Below, one piece after another: positions 15,163 to 25,200 of a stretch of DNA of 64,000 nucleotides. The position numbers were made by a program, and so were the translations under genes. The stretch lies in the NCBI GenBank assembly GCA_964528055.1, contig CAZGQM010000003.1, positions 248,001-312,000 of the forward strand, written 5' to 3'. This stretch comes from Geoanaerobacter sp964528055. GTDB taxonomy: Bacteria > Desulfobacterota > Desulfuromonadia > Geobacterales > DSM-12255. Below the pieces are notes generated by a model. That model was given only the letters and a program-made list of their open reading frames with translations, was not told where the DNA came from and ran no database searches. Each line of letters starts with the position of its first letter. Position 1 is the stretch's first letter.

Positions 15163-17052
15163 ATGTTTTCATCCACTCCAATGCTGCATGCAGCATCGAT
15201 CCATATACTTCTCATCGATGATTCGTCTTCCGATATTGAACAGATCCGTAACGCACTTGAGGGTCTGGGGAAACAGATCACTCTTACCGTGGCTCGCACT
15301 CTTGCCGAAGGACGGGCCAGGTTAAGTGACTTTCAGCCTGATCTCGCCATCGTCGATAGCTCCCTCCCCGATGGCAACGGGATTGGGTTTTTTCCGTCGA
15401 CAAGGGAAGAATCCACCTTCCCCATCGTCATACTCACCAGCCAAAGCGACGAGAAGGAGGCTGTGGAAGCGATGAGGGCCGGTGCCCTCGATTATCTGGT
15501 CAAGTCCGATTCATTGTTCGCCGATATGCCGCACATCCTGGAGAGGGCACTGCGGGAGTGGCGACATATTGCCGAACGCAGACGGGCAGAGGCAACACTC
15601 CGGGAGAGCGAACGCAAATACCGCTTGCTCTTCGAGAATATGACTGCGGGATTTGCACTCCACGAAATGCTCTATGACGAAAAGGGAAAACCAAAAGACT
15701 ACCTTTATCTTGAGGTCAATCCAGCCTTTGAAAAACTGACCGGCATTCCCGCATCGTCTATTATAGGCAAAACGGTTAAAGAAGTGATGCCTAATACTGA
15801 ACAATACTGGATAGATGTCTTCGGCAACGTTGCTCTGACCGGTGAACCGATCTCATATATCAACTTTTCACGTGAACTCGACAGGTACTACGATACCTGG
15901 GTATTCAGTCCGGGCAAGAACCAGTTCGCCGTAGCATTCACCGACATCACCGAACGCAAGCAGGCCGAGGAGGCGCTGCGGGAGAGCGAAGACCGCTGGC
16001 GTTCGGTATTCACCAACGCGGGTGCGGGGATGATCATCATTTCGCATGACGGGCAAATCCTGAAGGTCAATCCCGGCTTCTGCCGCTTCCTCGGCTATTC
16101 CGAAGAAGAGCTGCTCAACCTGACCCTCGAAGAGATCACCCACCCAGAAGACCGGGACAGAACCTCTCTCCATTACGGTGAGATATATTCCGGTCAGCGC
16201 GAGGTGCTCCACTACGAGAAAAGGTATCTGCGCAAGGATGGCCGGGTCGTATGGGGTCACGCCTCGGTGGCCTGCGTTCTGAATACCGATAATCAGGCAA
16301 TCTATTGTATCGGCTTGGTTCAGGACATCACCGATCGGGTCATTATGGAAGAGGCACTCAGAAAGGCGAACCGGGAGCTGGATGCCTTTGTACACACGGT
16401 TTCCCATGACCTCCGCACCCCCCTCACCCCTATCATCGGTTATGCAGAACTCCTACAGGTAATGTACCGGGAAAACCTTGATGACCAGGCTCTGGATTTC
16501 CTGGCTGAGATCGGCAGGCAGGGGGAGAGGATGCTCAGCCTCCTGGAAGACCTCCTCTCACTCGCACGGGTTGGCTTCCTGGACCCCCCTGCAGAACCTG
16601 TGGAGGTGAATGAGGTGCTGCAGGAGACCCTTATTGGGTTGGGAAGCCTGCTTGCTGAGACTGGCATGACCCTGGAGGCCGGCCTGCTGCCGCACCTCCG
16701 GGTGCCGAAAACCGTCCTGCTCCAGGTTTTCGACAACCTGATCAGCAATGCCATCCGCTATGCAGGGCCAGGAGGGTCCATAGAAGTTCAGGGAGAACGC
16801 CGAGGGGTGAGGGTACGGTTCTCTGTCCGCGACCATGGTCCTGGAATCCCCGAAGAAGAACGCGGTCGGGTTTTCGATCTCTTCTACCGAGGTTCGACGT
16901 CGGAGGAGCTGGAGGGTACCGGGGTGGGACTGGCATCTGTACAAAAGATCGCCCGCCTCTACGGTGGCCAGGCCTGGGTGGAAGAGACCCCTGGCGGTGG
17001 CTGTACCTTCTGGGTGGAGATGATCGATGGAATACGGCAAGAGGCCGATTAA
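15163..17052 (+). CDS. Histidine kinase with N-terminal receiver and two PAS domains
   Basis: A 629-residue signalling protein with domains in the order receiver (about 10-130; phospho-acceptor in LAIVDSSLPDG), PAS 1 (about 150-275), PAS 2 (about 280-400), HisKA (SHDLRTPLTP) and HATPase (N-box DNLISNAIRYAG; DHGPGIP; GTGVGLAS). No membrane segment, so cytoplasmic. The receiver-first order suggests it is itself the target of an upstream kinase. The ATG at 15163 is chosen because GAGG lies eight bases ahead; earlier in-frame ATGs at 15049 and 15139 lack a site. No response regulator is adjacent, so it is an orphan. Confidence 0.9.
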   Translation: MFSSTPMLHAASIHILLIDDSSSDIEQIRNALEGLGKQITLTVARTLAEGRARLSDFQPDLAIVDSSLPDGNGIGFFPSTREESTFPIVILTSQSDEKEAVEAMRAGALDYLVKSDSLFADMPHILERALREWRHIAERRRAEATLRESERKYRLLFENMTAGFALHEMLYDEKGKPKDYLYLEVNPAFEKLTGIPASSIIGKTVKEVMPNTEQYWIDVFGNVALTGEPISYINFSRELDRYYDTWVFSPGKNQFAVAFTDITERKQAEEALRESEDRWRSVFTNAGAGMIIISHDGQILKVNPGFCRFLGYSEEELLNLTLEEITHPEDRDRTSLHYGEIYSGQREVLHYEKRYLRKDGRVVWGHASVACVLNTDNQAIYCIGLVQDITDRVIMEEALRKANRELDAFVHTVSHDLRTPLTPIIGYAELLQVMYRENLDDQALDFLAEIGRQGERMLSLLEDLLSLARVGFLDPPAEPVEVNEVLQETLIGLGSLLAETGMTLEAGLLPHLRVPKTVLLQVFDNLISNAIRYAGPGGSIEVQGERRGVRVRFSVRDHGPGIPEEERGRVFDLFYRGSTSEELEGTGVGLASVQKIARLYGGQAWVEETPGGGCTFWVEMIDGIRQEAD

Positions 17053-17061
17053 GGGGGCCTT

Positions 17062-17739
17062 TCAGGAGGAGAGGATATCGTCACATCCCGGCTCAGCCAT
17101 CAGCAGTCTGTTCTTCGGCGTGATATCCTCCGGAATCTGCTGAGTGAAGATCCGGTAACCCTGTGAGCGGAGTCGGGTTACTCGGGCCACGTCCATTGCA
17201 AGCGGTCCATCCAGCCACCCCAGCAGTCCACCGAAGTCGGCATCCTTGAGGTCATGACAACAGGGCAACACCGCAACTCTGGCCCCGGCCTCTACCGCCC
17301 GTTCGAGAATCTGGTCCGTCAGTCCACCGCAGGCATGGGCTGAGACTATCAGATCATCGTGATGCAGCTGTACGTCCCTCAGGTCCGTCTCTACAAACCG
17401 AATTCGACCCTGCAGGCGCGGCCAGCTCTCGCTCAGCGATGCAGCAAGGGTTGCGGCACTCTTCGGGATGCTCAGATCAACGGCAAGGGCATCAGGTGAG
17501 CTGTCGTCAAGAAGCAGAAGGATCTGCGCCAGCAGTCCGTGGCCGCAGGCCATATCAACTATCCGCCCCCCTCTGAAGCGGCGTCTCACCCTACGCGCGA
17601 CTTCCCATGCTTCGTAAAACTCCTTGCGAGGCAGACAACCGGCATGGCAGATCGCCCGGGCGATCGTATCAAACAAGGTCTCTCCAGAAAATAGCGGAAG
17701 GAGTTTGTCGGTAAGTCGATTGCGTGATGAGCGGTCCAT
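17062..17739 (-). CDS. SAM-dependent methyltransferase-like protein
   Basis: A 225-residue protein with a Rossmann-type SAM-binding motif (GGRIVDMACGHGLLAQ) at about 57-72, an acidic strand end (ALAVDLS), and VSAHACGGLTD near 135, a pattern of methyltransferases in the Methyltransf_32 group. It also has a CC pair in VLPCCHDL, which recurs in this subgroup. Substrate unknown. It lies 15 bp downstream of the AcpH-like gene on the same strand, and its 3' end converges on the orphan kinase with a 9-bp gap. Confidence 0.75.
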   Translation of the reverse strand: MDRSSRNRLTDKLLPLFSGETLFDTIARAICHAGCLPRKEFYEAWEVARRVRRRFRGGRIVDMACGHGLLAQILLLLDDSSPDALAVDLSIPKSAATLAASLSESWPRLQGRIRFVETDLRDVQLHHDDLIVSAHACGGLTDQILERAVEAGARVAVLPCCHDLKDADFGGLLGWLDGPLAMDVARVTRLRSQGYRIFTQQIPEDITPKNRLLMAEPGCDDILSS

Positions 17740-17754
17740 GGCGTCAACGTATCC

Positions 17755-18381
17755 TTATGATCTGAGACTCTCTGATGATGGAGCAACTGCTCCGGAGGGG
17801 ATTCCCGATGCGATCAGATCCTGAGAATAGCGCAGCACACCTGGCAGGAACCCGCTAAAATCGGCCCGTAATCCATCGTAGTTCAACTCCAGCTCCTTTT
17901 CTGCGCCTGCCATCGGGTTATCCCTGGGGACTCTTCGGGAGATGCGCTCTAGGGCGTATCCTATTCCGGCTATTGTTCCGTAGGAAGGGAGCAGGGTATC
18001 GAAGATTATCGGCACAAACTCTTGCAGCCGTTTTGGCAACTCGGCCTGCTGACTCTCGATGATCGATCTGGTCCGTGCAAGATACCGGTCGAACGGCTCA
18101 TCTGACCAGTTGTTCCAATCCCTAACAAGGAAATGATCATAGAACAGGTCGACCAGCACCCCCCGATACAGGCCGTAGTAAGGATCAAGACGTCGCCTGC
18201 TCTGCCGGAACAGATCGTCCCTGCCGGCATACGAGTCTATCCTGCGGTGCAGGGTGATCCCCTGCGTTATGCGCTCGGGAAACCGGTCAGACAGGGGGCC
18301 TTTGACAAAGTCACCCATGAAGTTGCCGACCAGGATCAGGTCGTCATCGCCGGAGAGCAGCATGTGGAAGAGAAAGTTCAT
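17755..18381 (-). CDS. Acyl carrier protein phosphodiesterase-like protein
   Basis: A 208-residue protein similar to AcpH, which removes the phosphopantetheine arm from acyl carrier protein. It opens MNFLFHMLLSGDDDLILVGN with FMGDFVKGPL just after, followed by the conserved ITLHRRIDSYAG, DPYYGLYRGVLVDLFYDHFL, and PSYGTIAG segments that hold the metal-binding Asp and His residues. The ATG at 18381 gives a family-like start; longer frames reach into the upstream kinase gene. The ribosome site is weak. The C-terminal SSESLRS tail is not conserved. Confidence 0.8.
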   Translation of the reverse strand: MNFLFHMLLSGDDDLILVGNFMGDFVKGPLSDRFPERITQGITLHRRIDSYAGRDDLFRQSRRRLDPYYGLYRGVLVDLFYDHFLVRDWNNWSDEPFDRYLARTRSIIESQQAELPKRLQEFVPIIFDTLLPSYGTIAGIGYALERISRRVPRDNPMAGAEKELELNYDGLRADFSGFLPGVLRYSQDLIASGIPSGAVAPSSESLRS

Positions 18382-18439
18382 GGAGTGTAAGGGTGAGACC
18401 TTTGAAGGTAATGGCCTGAAATAGCTACCACACGTTGGA

Positions 18440-20233
18440 TTATTGAACAGATGGAGTCGTTGATGAATGTTCCCCGAGAGTAAACCAGAACGTTGCCCCT
18501 TGACCCTCTTTACCTTCGGCCCAGATTTTTCCAGTATGACGTTCAACGATACGCAGTACTGTTGCCAATCCGATCCCTGTCCCTGGAAAATCTTCTTGAT
18601 GGTGCAGACGTTGAAAAGGTTTAAACAGTTTGTCCAGATATTCCATGTTAAATCCTGTTCCATTGTCCCGGACAAAATAGCTTCGGCAGGTACCGTCATC
18701 CGTCATTCCGATTTCTACATGAGGCGCATCCTCGCGGGATGAATATTTTAATGCATTGCCAATAAGATTGACCATGCAGACCTTTATCAGATTGGGATCT
18801 CCAACACAAGTGATCCCGTCCTGTATGGCAACAGATGCTCTTGCCCCCTCCCCCTGGGATATGATTTCGGCAGTAACCTCACGAGCCAGTGCAGAGAAGT
18901 CGAACTCGCTCACCTTCATCTCAATTTTCGATAGTCGAGAGAGGAGCAGAATTGCATCTATCACCTTTTGTAACTGCTTGCTGGCAACACCTATCCTTTC
19001 GGCAAAAAAGCGGAAATCCAGCTCGTCAGGATTCTCCTCAAGCATAATATCACTGAAGCCCTTGAGACGGGCAACCGGTGCACGCAACTCGTGGGAAATT
19101 GCATAACAGAAGACTGCCAGTTCATTGCTGGTACGATTAAGTTCGGAAGTACGAAACTCCACGAGTTCCTCCAGTTGACTATTGACAACGGCAATTTCAT
19201 GGGTTCTGTCTGCAACCTGCGTCTCAAGAATTTCGTATGAATCCTTCAGTCTGTTTACCATTGAGTTGAAAGTCTCTGCAAGCCTTCCGACCTCATCTCG
19301 TCCAGTTACCCTGACCTCCCCCTGTGGCATTCCGGTTGTCCTTATTGCTTCTGCGGCATTGTCCAGCTCAGTCAGCCCTGCTGTCAGTTTTCCTGAGACT
19401 TTATGTGCGATCAGGGCAGAGAGGTAGAGTGCAAAAAGAGTTATACAGGCGAAGATTACGGTGAACCACTTCAATACCTGACTTTCCATGGTCCAGATAA
19501 TCAGTGACAGATTCAGCGCCGAAAGAGGCGATGGACTGGATAGCTGCGCGGAATGCCTTGTTCCTTCCGCATACCCCTTGAGCCAGATCACCTTGTTGTC
19601 GGACTTTAGCTGAATCCCTTTCTCTGCTCCAGTTAGGGATATGTCGAGCTGAGCCATCAAATCGTTCATGGGGATTTCAAGGGCGAGAAATCCTTCGGCA
19701 GTCCCTGTTGCCGGGTATATGACAGGATAACAGATGAGGAGGGAAGTGCGGTTATTATACATCAGGCGTGCCACAGGCTTTCCGGATTCAATCACATGCC
19801 TCACCAGACCGGATTCCTGGCGGTACGATCCAAGGAAAGAGGAGTTGGATGCAATTATATCCCCTTTGAAATCACACAGACTCAATCGATGGGAAAGATC
19901 AAGCGGAAGACGGCTCGATTGTAAAAAGGGTATCAGGTAAGAGTCTCGGCCATAAGAATCCACAATGGCATTAACTACGATGGAACTTCTTGACAGGTTT
20001 TCTATGGTGAAGTTGAGCATGACAACTGCTGCCTGCATCTTCTGCTTTGTCAGTTCAATATGTTTCTCTGTTTCTGCTGCCTCCTTCTCTTTCAGGAAGT
20101 GAATTATGGTCGTATAGGCTCCAACGCCATAAAGAGTGGCAAGTACGAGTGATAATCCGATGAATGAAAGAGCGATTCGCCAGGACAGGCTTTCTTCCCA
20201 TTGGGAGATTATTTTCCTCAATCTACTCTTCAT
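18440..20233 (-). CDS. Membrane histidine kinase with HAMP domain
   Basis: A 597-residue sensor: cytoplasmic start, membrane helix (about 19-42), periplasmic sensor (about 45-255), second helix (about 258-280), HAMP (about 282-340), coiled coil (340-370), HisKA (SHELRAPVARLKG), and HATPase (GNALKYSS, DNGTGF, GTGIGLAT). No PAS or receiver domain. It follows the periplasmic binding protein gene by 39 bp, so the binding protein probably passes its ligand signal to the periplasmic loop. No response regulator is adjacent. Confidence 0.9.
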   Translation of the reverse strand: MKSRLRKIISQWEESLSWRIALSFIGLSLVLATLYGVGAYTTIIHFLKEKEAAETEKHIELTKQKMQAAVVMLNFTIENLSRSSIVVNAIVDSYGRDSYLIPFLQSSRLPLDLSHRLSLCDFKGDIIASNSSFLGSYRQESGLVRHVIESGKPVARLMYNNRTSLLICYPVIYPATGTAEGFLALEIPMNDLMAQLDISLTGAEKGIQLKSDNKVIWLKGYAEGTRHSAQLSSPSPLSALNLSLIIWTMESQVLKWFTVIFACITLFALYLSALIAHKVSGKLTAGLTELDNAAEAIRTTGMPQGEVRVTGRDEVGRLAETFNSMVNRLKDSYEILETQVADRTHEIAVVNSQLEELVEFRTSELNRTSNELAVFCYAISHELRAPVARLKGFSDIMLEENPDELDFRFFAERIGVASKQLQKVIDAILLLSRLSKIEMKVSEFDFSALAREVTAEIISQGEGARASVAIQDGITCVGDPNLIKVCMVNLIGNALKYSSREDAPHVEIGMTDDGTCRSYFVRDNGTGFNMEYLDKLFKPFQRLHHQEDFPGTGIGLATVLRIVERHTGKIWAEGKEGQGATFWFTLGEHSSTTPSVQ

Positions 20234-20272
20234 ATAAGGTAATTATCCGGATCCGCACAGGTTACAATCGGT

Positions 20273-21445
20273 TTATTTGATCCTTACCAGTGTCCCGTCA
20301 GCAGCATATCGTGCCATGAAGACATCTTCAGGCGAAAGCGCCTCGTGACGTGTCGGCGTAAACGGCTGTCTGTAGGTTTTTATCAGTCCGTTATATGGCC
20401 CGAGTTGTTCAAGTGCAGTACGAACTCCCTTTCTGTCGGAACTGCCGGCCTTGTTTATGGCCATTGCGAGGATATGCGTCAGATCATAGGCATGGGCATA
20501 CCCGACAGGGGATATGAGTTCCGCTATCGATTTCTTGCCGAACAGACGTTTTGCTGCATCAAGGAAATACGCTGTTTTCTTACCCTTGGCTCCAACGAAG
20601 CTGTACGTCTGAACAATGGCCAGATCTACCTGTCGCAGAGCCGTCCCTGTCAGTGCATTAAAATCGGAGCCGGTAATGCTCCAGTGGCTGATCAGAGGGA
20701 GCCGCTCTTTTTCCGGCAATGATGCAATCTCTTTTATCAGGGTCGCTCCCTCTGTCTCGGGGGTTACCATAATTACAGCTTCGGCGCCGGATTTTCTCAG
20801 CGCAGAATACTTGTCACGCAGGTTCTTTTCCCCGTAGTTGAACCATTGCGTATCGACAATCTTCATGCCGCGCTGAGGGGAAATTTTTGCCAGCAATTCG
20901 TAGTTTCCCCGTCCCCACGATACATTCGGGACCAAGAGTCCGACCTTAGAAAACCCCCTGTTTTGGGCGTACGAGAGAATGGCCGGTACTGCCCAGCTGT
21001 CCTTGAGAGAAAGCCTGAATGCATAGTTTGGTGATCTTCCATTCTCTATTATTTTGTCGCTCGATGCCCAAGGATCCATAAGTGGAATCCCGTATTTGTG
21101 GACAATATCAATTGTCTCTATAACCACTGTAGAGAATCTCCCGCAGAATATCGCAACAACATCCGGGTTTTCCGCCAGTTTTTTTGTGTTTTCGATCCCT
21201 CGTGCAGGGATGGACCGGTTGTCTGTCTCAACCAGAGACAGGTTTCTTCCTCCCAGTACTCCGCCGGAGGCGTTTATCTCGTCAATGGCAATCAGAATCC
21301 CCTGCTTTATTGCATCCTCTGCAGTACCCGTACTCCTTCCAAACTCGGCGTCAAGGCCGATCATAACAGGTGGCTTGTCCTGAGCCCCCCAGGCCCCAGT
21401 AATGCTGAAGAGACAGATCAGCAGGGCCAGTATATGCTTGTTCAT
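20273..21445 (-). CDS. LivK-type periplasmic ligand-binding protein
   Basis: A 390-residue exported protein: signal peptide at 1-20 (ALLICLFSITGAWGA) without a lipobox Cys, then a two-lobed type 1 binding fold (PVMIGLDAEFGRSTG, DAIKQGILIAIDEINASGG, VAIFCGRFS, GYAHAYDL). The family binds branched-chain amino acids, amides, urea or aromatic acids for ABC import. No permease or ATPase genes lie nearby; instead a histidine kinase follows 39 bp downstream. A sensing rather than transport role is therefore likely. GGGAGG lies before the ATG at 21445, which is preferred over a TTG at 21463. Confidence 0.88.
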   Translation of the reverse strand: MNKHILALLICLFSITGAWGAQDKPPVMIGLDAEFGRSTGTAEDAIKQGILIAIDEINASGGVLGGRNLSLVETDNRSIPARGIENTKKLAENPDVVAIFCGRFSTVVIETIDIVHKYGIPLMDPWASSDKIIENGRSPNYAFRLSLKDSWAVPAILSYAQNRGFSKVGLLVPNVSWGRGNYELLAKISPQRGMKIVDTQWFNYGEKNLRDKYSALRKSGAEAVIMVTPETEGATLIKEIASLPEKERLPLISHWSITGSDFNALTGTALRQVDLAIVQTYSFVGAKGKKTAYFLDAAKRLFGKKSIAELISPVGYAHAYDLTHILAMAINKAGSSDRKGVRTALEQLGPYNGLIKTYRQPFTPTRHEALSPEDVFMARYAADGTLVRIK

Positions 21446-21632
21446 AGACACCTCCCAACACAAACTAAGTACTTTTTAATTTTATCGGGAAATTGAGGGT
21501 ATGCAAGTCTTTTGAATAGCTTCACTAGCAGTACCCGCCATTAATTACCAGTCGACAGGTTCCAATAGAAGACAAGGAATGATATCCTTCAGTAACGAAA
21601 CATGTCTTCAACTGCCAGCAATCGGGATATGA

Positions 21633-22166
21633 ATGAAGGAAATAATCCAAGCATCTGCGGCGCAGCATCCCGGCTGGCATCTGTGCGGCATCGGCCTGTT
21701 CATTGCCCTGATTGCCCTAGATCGCCGAGCAAATGCTTCCGGGGTTTTCCTGTTGGCACTCTGGAACCTTACAGGGGTCTTGCTGCACGAATTCGCACAT
21801 CTGCTTGCCGGGCTGATCTTTCGGGCCCAGCCGACCGGGATATCCCTGATCCCGCGAAAAGCAGGCAACGCATGGAAGCTGGGCAGCGTCAGCTTCAACC
21901 GGATCACTCCCTTCAATGCAATGCCGGTTGCCCTTGCGCCATTGAGTCTGGTGGCAATTGCGTACTGGGTTGCGATTAACTGGTTCAGCTGGCATGCCGC
22001 ATCACTATCGACGACGCTTCTCCTCTACGCATTGCTGTTCATTCTACTCTACAACGCACTCCCCTCTCGCCAAGACCTGCGCGTTGCCTTCAACTGGAAG
22101 AGCCTGCTCCTGTACCTCCCTCTTGGCGCAATCTTGGCCGGTTATTTCAGCTGGAAGCTTTCCTGA
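21633..22166 (+). CDS. M50-like membrane protein with HEFAH motif
   Basis: A 177-residue membrane protein with about five hydrophobic helices. The second helix carries HEFAH, the HExxH zinc site of site-2-type (M50) metallopeptidases, in LLHEFAHLLAGL. A second metal ligand of the NxxPxxxxDG type is not evident; an NAMP segment (FNAMPVALAPLS) lies about 45 residues later. It could be a minimal intramembrane protease or a non-catalytic relative. No operon partner; the ribosome site is weak. The gene lies alone between the binding protein gene and sbcC. Confidence 0.6.
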   Translation: MKEIIQASAAQHPGWHLCGIGLFIALIALDRRANASGVFLLALWNLTGVLLHEFAHLLAGLIFRAQPTGISLIPRKAGNAWKLGSVSFNRITPFNAMPVALAPLSLVAIAYWVAINWFSWHAASLSTTLLLYALLFILLYNALPSRQDLRVAFNWKSLLLYLPLGAILAGYFSWKLS

Positions 22167-22235
22167 AAAGTTCTCAACCTTGATCGTGACAAAGGAACCA
22201 TAACGCAGGAAGGGGCGCAGAGACAAACGACTGAT

Positions 22236-25200
22236 TCATGCGGAGTAGGTAATTCGCCGACATCCCGGTCCGCTCAGGCTGCTGCGACCTCCGCTGCCTA
22301 CCTCTACCTGGATCCGCGTGCCGATCCGCTCTTTGAGTGCTGGAACATGAGAGATGATGCCGATCAACTTGCCGTCATGCTGCAGTCCTGAAAGGGTTTC
22401 AAGTGCGGTTTCCAGAGCATCCTCATCAAGGGTACCGAAACCTTCGTCGAGAAACAGCGAATCTACGGCTACTTCGCGGCTCGCCATGCTGGACAGGCCC
22501 AGGGAGAGGGCAAGGCTGGCGATGAAGCTCTCCCCGCCGGAGAGGTTCTTGGTGGAACGGATCTCCCCAGCCTGGTAGTTGTCGATGACGTTCAGCTCAA
22601 GCGGTTCAAAGTTGTCGCGAACCAGTATGTAACGGTCGCTCATATTCTGCAGCCGACGATTGGCATGGGCTATCATCAGCTCGAAGGTAAGCCCCTGGGC
22701 AAAATTGCGGAACTTTTTCCCATCACCGGAACCGATCAAACTGTGGAGTCGCTCCCACCTGTCGCACTCCTGCCTCTGAATCTCAAGAGCCTGAAGCCGC
22801 TCCTTCTGGCACTCAAGCTGTTCGGCGTGCTGCTGCAGCGTATGATCAATCGCACCTAATCTCTTTTGCAGTTCCGTCAGCTGAGTGGTGAACAAAGCAT
22901 TCTCCTCACGAATCAGATCAAGCGGTTTATCGGTCAGATTACTGCTCGTCTCAACCCTCAAGGCCTCCCTGCGATCCTGGTAACGGACCTGAAGCGCTAT
23001 CTCATCCTTCTTAAGCGAATCGCCCCATTGAGTCAGTTCTTCGAAGAGCTCCTGCGGAAGACAAGCCTGCAAAAAGGCTGATTCGTCTGAAAAACCGCAC
23101 TCGTTGAAACGTAAGCCCAGAGCCGCTTCCCGTTTCGAGAGCTCCTCTCCTCTCCGTGAAACGGAAAGCGTCAAACGCTCTACCTGTCGGTTCAACCCGG
23201 CTAGCTCTGCGTGAAGTCGGTTCTGTTCCTGCAGAGACGCTTCGCGCCGCTCACTCGCCTGCCGCAGCGCATCGGCCAGCCGTTTTTCCTCTTTATCCGG
23301 GTTGCGCTCTCCATAGAGTTCCCGGCGCTGCTCAACCAGCGATTCGCGCTGTTCGGTTCTCACCCGCAACTGTTGTAGCGAATCCAAGATCGACTTTTCC
23401 GATTCTGCCAAAATTGCCCGCTGCTTGTCTCTTTCGGCAGCTGAATCGGCGCGCCTCTTTTCCGCACGCTCCCTCGCCTGCAACCGCTCGACATACTCGG
23501 AACGGCGCGCGGTCAAGCTGGCCAACAGCTCATCGGCCTTACCTGAAAGAATCCCCGAACAGCCATACACTGCAACCGCACTCTCGATTCCGGCATGTGA
23601 CCGGTCAAGTTCAGCGCGAAGAATCACGGATTCCAACTCCAGGCGCTTTTGTTCCGAGAGCGCCGATTCCAGACCCAAACGTGCGGCAAGTCGCACCTTG
23701 TCATCCCCTGCAAGCTTGTCCTTGAGACGGTTAAGGGCAGCTTGAGCGCTCCGCTCTTCCTGCTCTTTCTCTTCGGCCGTCTGAATGAGAGTACGACAGT
23801 TGAACAACTCCCCCTGGCAGAGATCCGACTCGCGCCGGATGGCCACCGACCACCCCTTTGCGTCGACAGACACCCCCAATTCCATGAAAGCGTTTGCGCA
23901 AAATGAGTCGTCGCGCTGAAGACCTTTCTGGAGCTCGTACAGATCCTGCCCTGCCCGATGCAGGTCCTTGACAACACCCGCCTCTTCCAGCTTCAGTTGG
24001 GAGAGCTGCTCCCGTACCCTTTTCGCCTCGTTGAAAGCGAGCTCCAATCCCGATTGAGCCTCGTCAGGCTGTGGAATGTTGCCAGTCGCATAGGGGTGTT
24101 CGCTGGCGCCGCAGAGAGGGCACGGTGCGCCATCCACAAGCTGTTTTCGATCATCTTCCAGGCTCCGCACCCGGTTCAGGAGTATGACGTTATCCTGCAG
24201 CTGTCGGGCAACCTGTTCGCGCAGTTCACTCTCTCCTGCCAAGGTTTCCACCTGCTGTACAAGCGCTTGCCGTTTCTGCTCAAGCCCTTCCAGTCGCAGT
24301 TTTAGCTCTGCCACTTCAGGCTTTGCCACTTCGATCCGTGCCAGGGTCTCCTGAATCGCTCCAAGGCGATTCTGTCGGGTCGCAAGTGCTTCTGCTTCTA
24401 CGCGCCACGCGGAAAGGTCACGTCCCTTTAAGACCGCCTCGCGGGCTGTATGTATCATCTTCAGTCGCTGTTCTGCAACGGTGGCTGCCTGCTCTCCACC
24501 CTGCCAGACTGTCTCTGCCTGGTTGAGCGCGTGCGTGGCGCTCTCGATCAGGGGAGCGTGCCTACCCAGCTTTGCTAACGTATCTCTCCATTGCGAATCA
24601 AGCACCTTGAGAGAGTTCAGCCGCTGTTCGATCCCGGTCAACGCCTCGGCCAATCCGGCATCGGCCTGATGCGCGTCCAGAAAGTCGGCTATTCCCTGCA
24701 GTTCCCCCTCTGCCTCGTTCAAGTGAAGATCGCATGCTGCAATCGCCAGTCGATAGTCGCTGTTCTGGCGCTCCGTTTTTTCCATATCGTCCATCAACCC
24801 CTGAAGCTGGCGGTTGGCCTCACCGAGCTTGAGGTCAAGCTCACGCGCTTTCCGGATCATCTCTCCCTCTTCAGCCTGCTCACCCCGGGCGCGTGTCAGC
24901 CCGGTCTCATCCAGTTCCAACGTATCAAATGCTGCCTGCCAGTTGAGTTGCAGGAGGGGGAGTCGTTCTGCAGCGGTCGCCAGTTCATCCTGTTCACTCT
25001 TCTGTTGCATGCGCATCAAAAGGATATGGGCATGGTCGCCGCCAAGTGTCAGTGCTCGCCCCGCCTGAGCCAGCCGATCCAGATCAGGCGCAGCAGCCGC
25101 TTTGCGCATCTCGAAGGCAAGGCGATCCTGATCGAGTTGCAGGAGTTCAGATTCAAGAGCCACAATCCGCTCCCTCCACGCCTGGGCCTCACGGATAATC

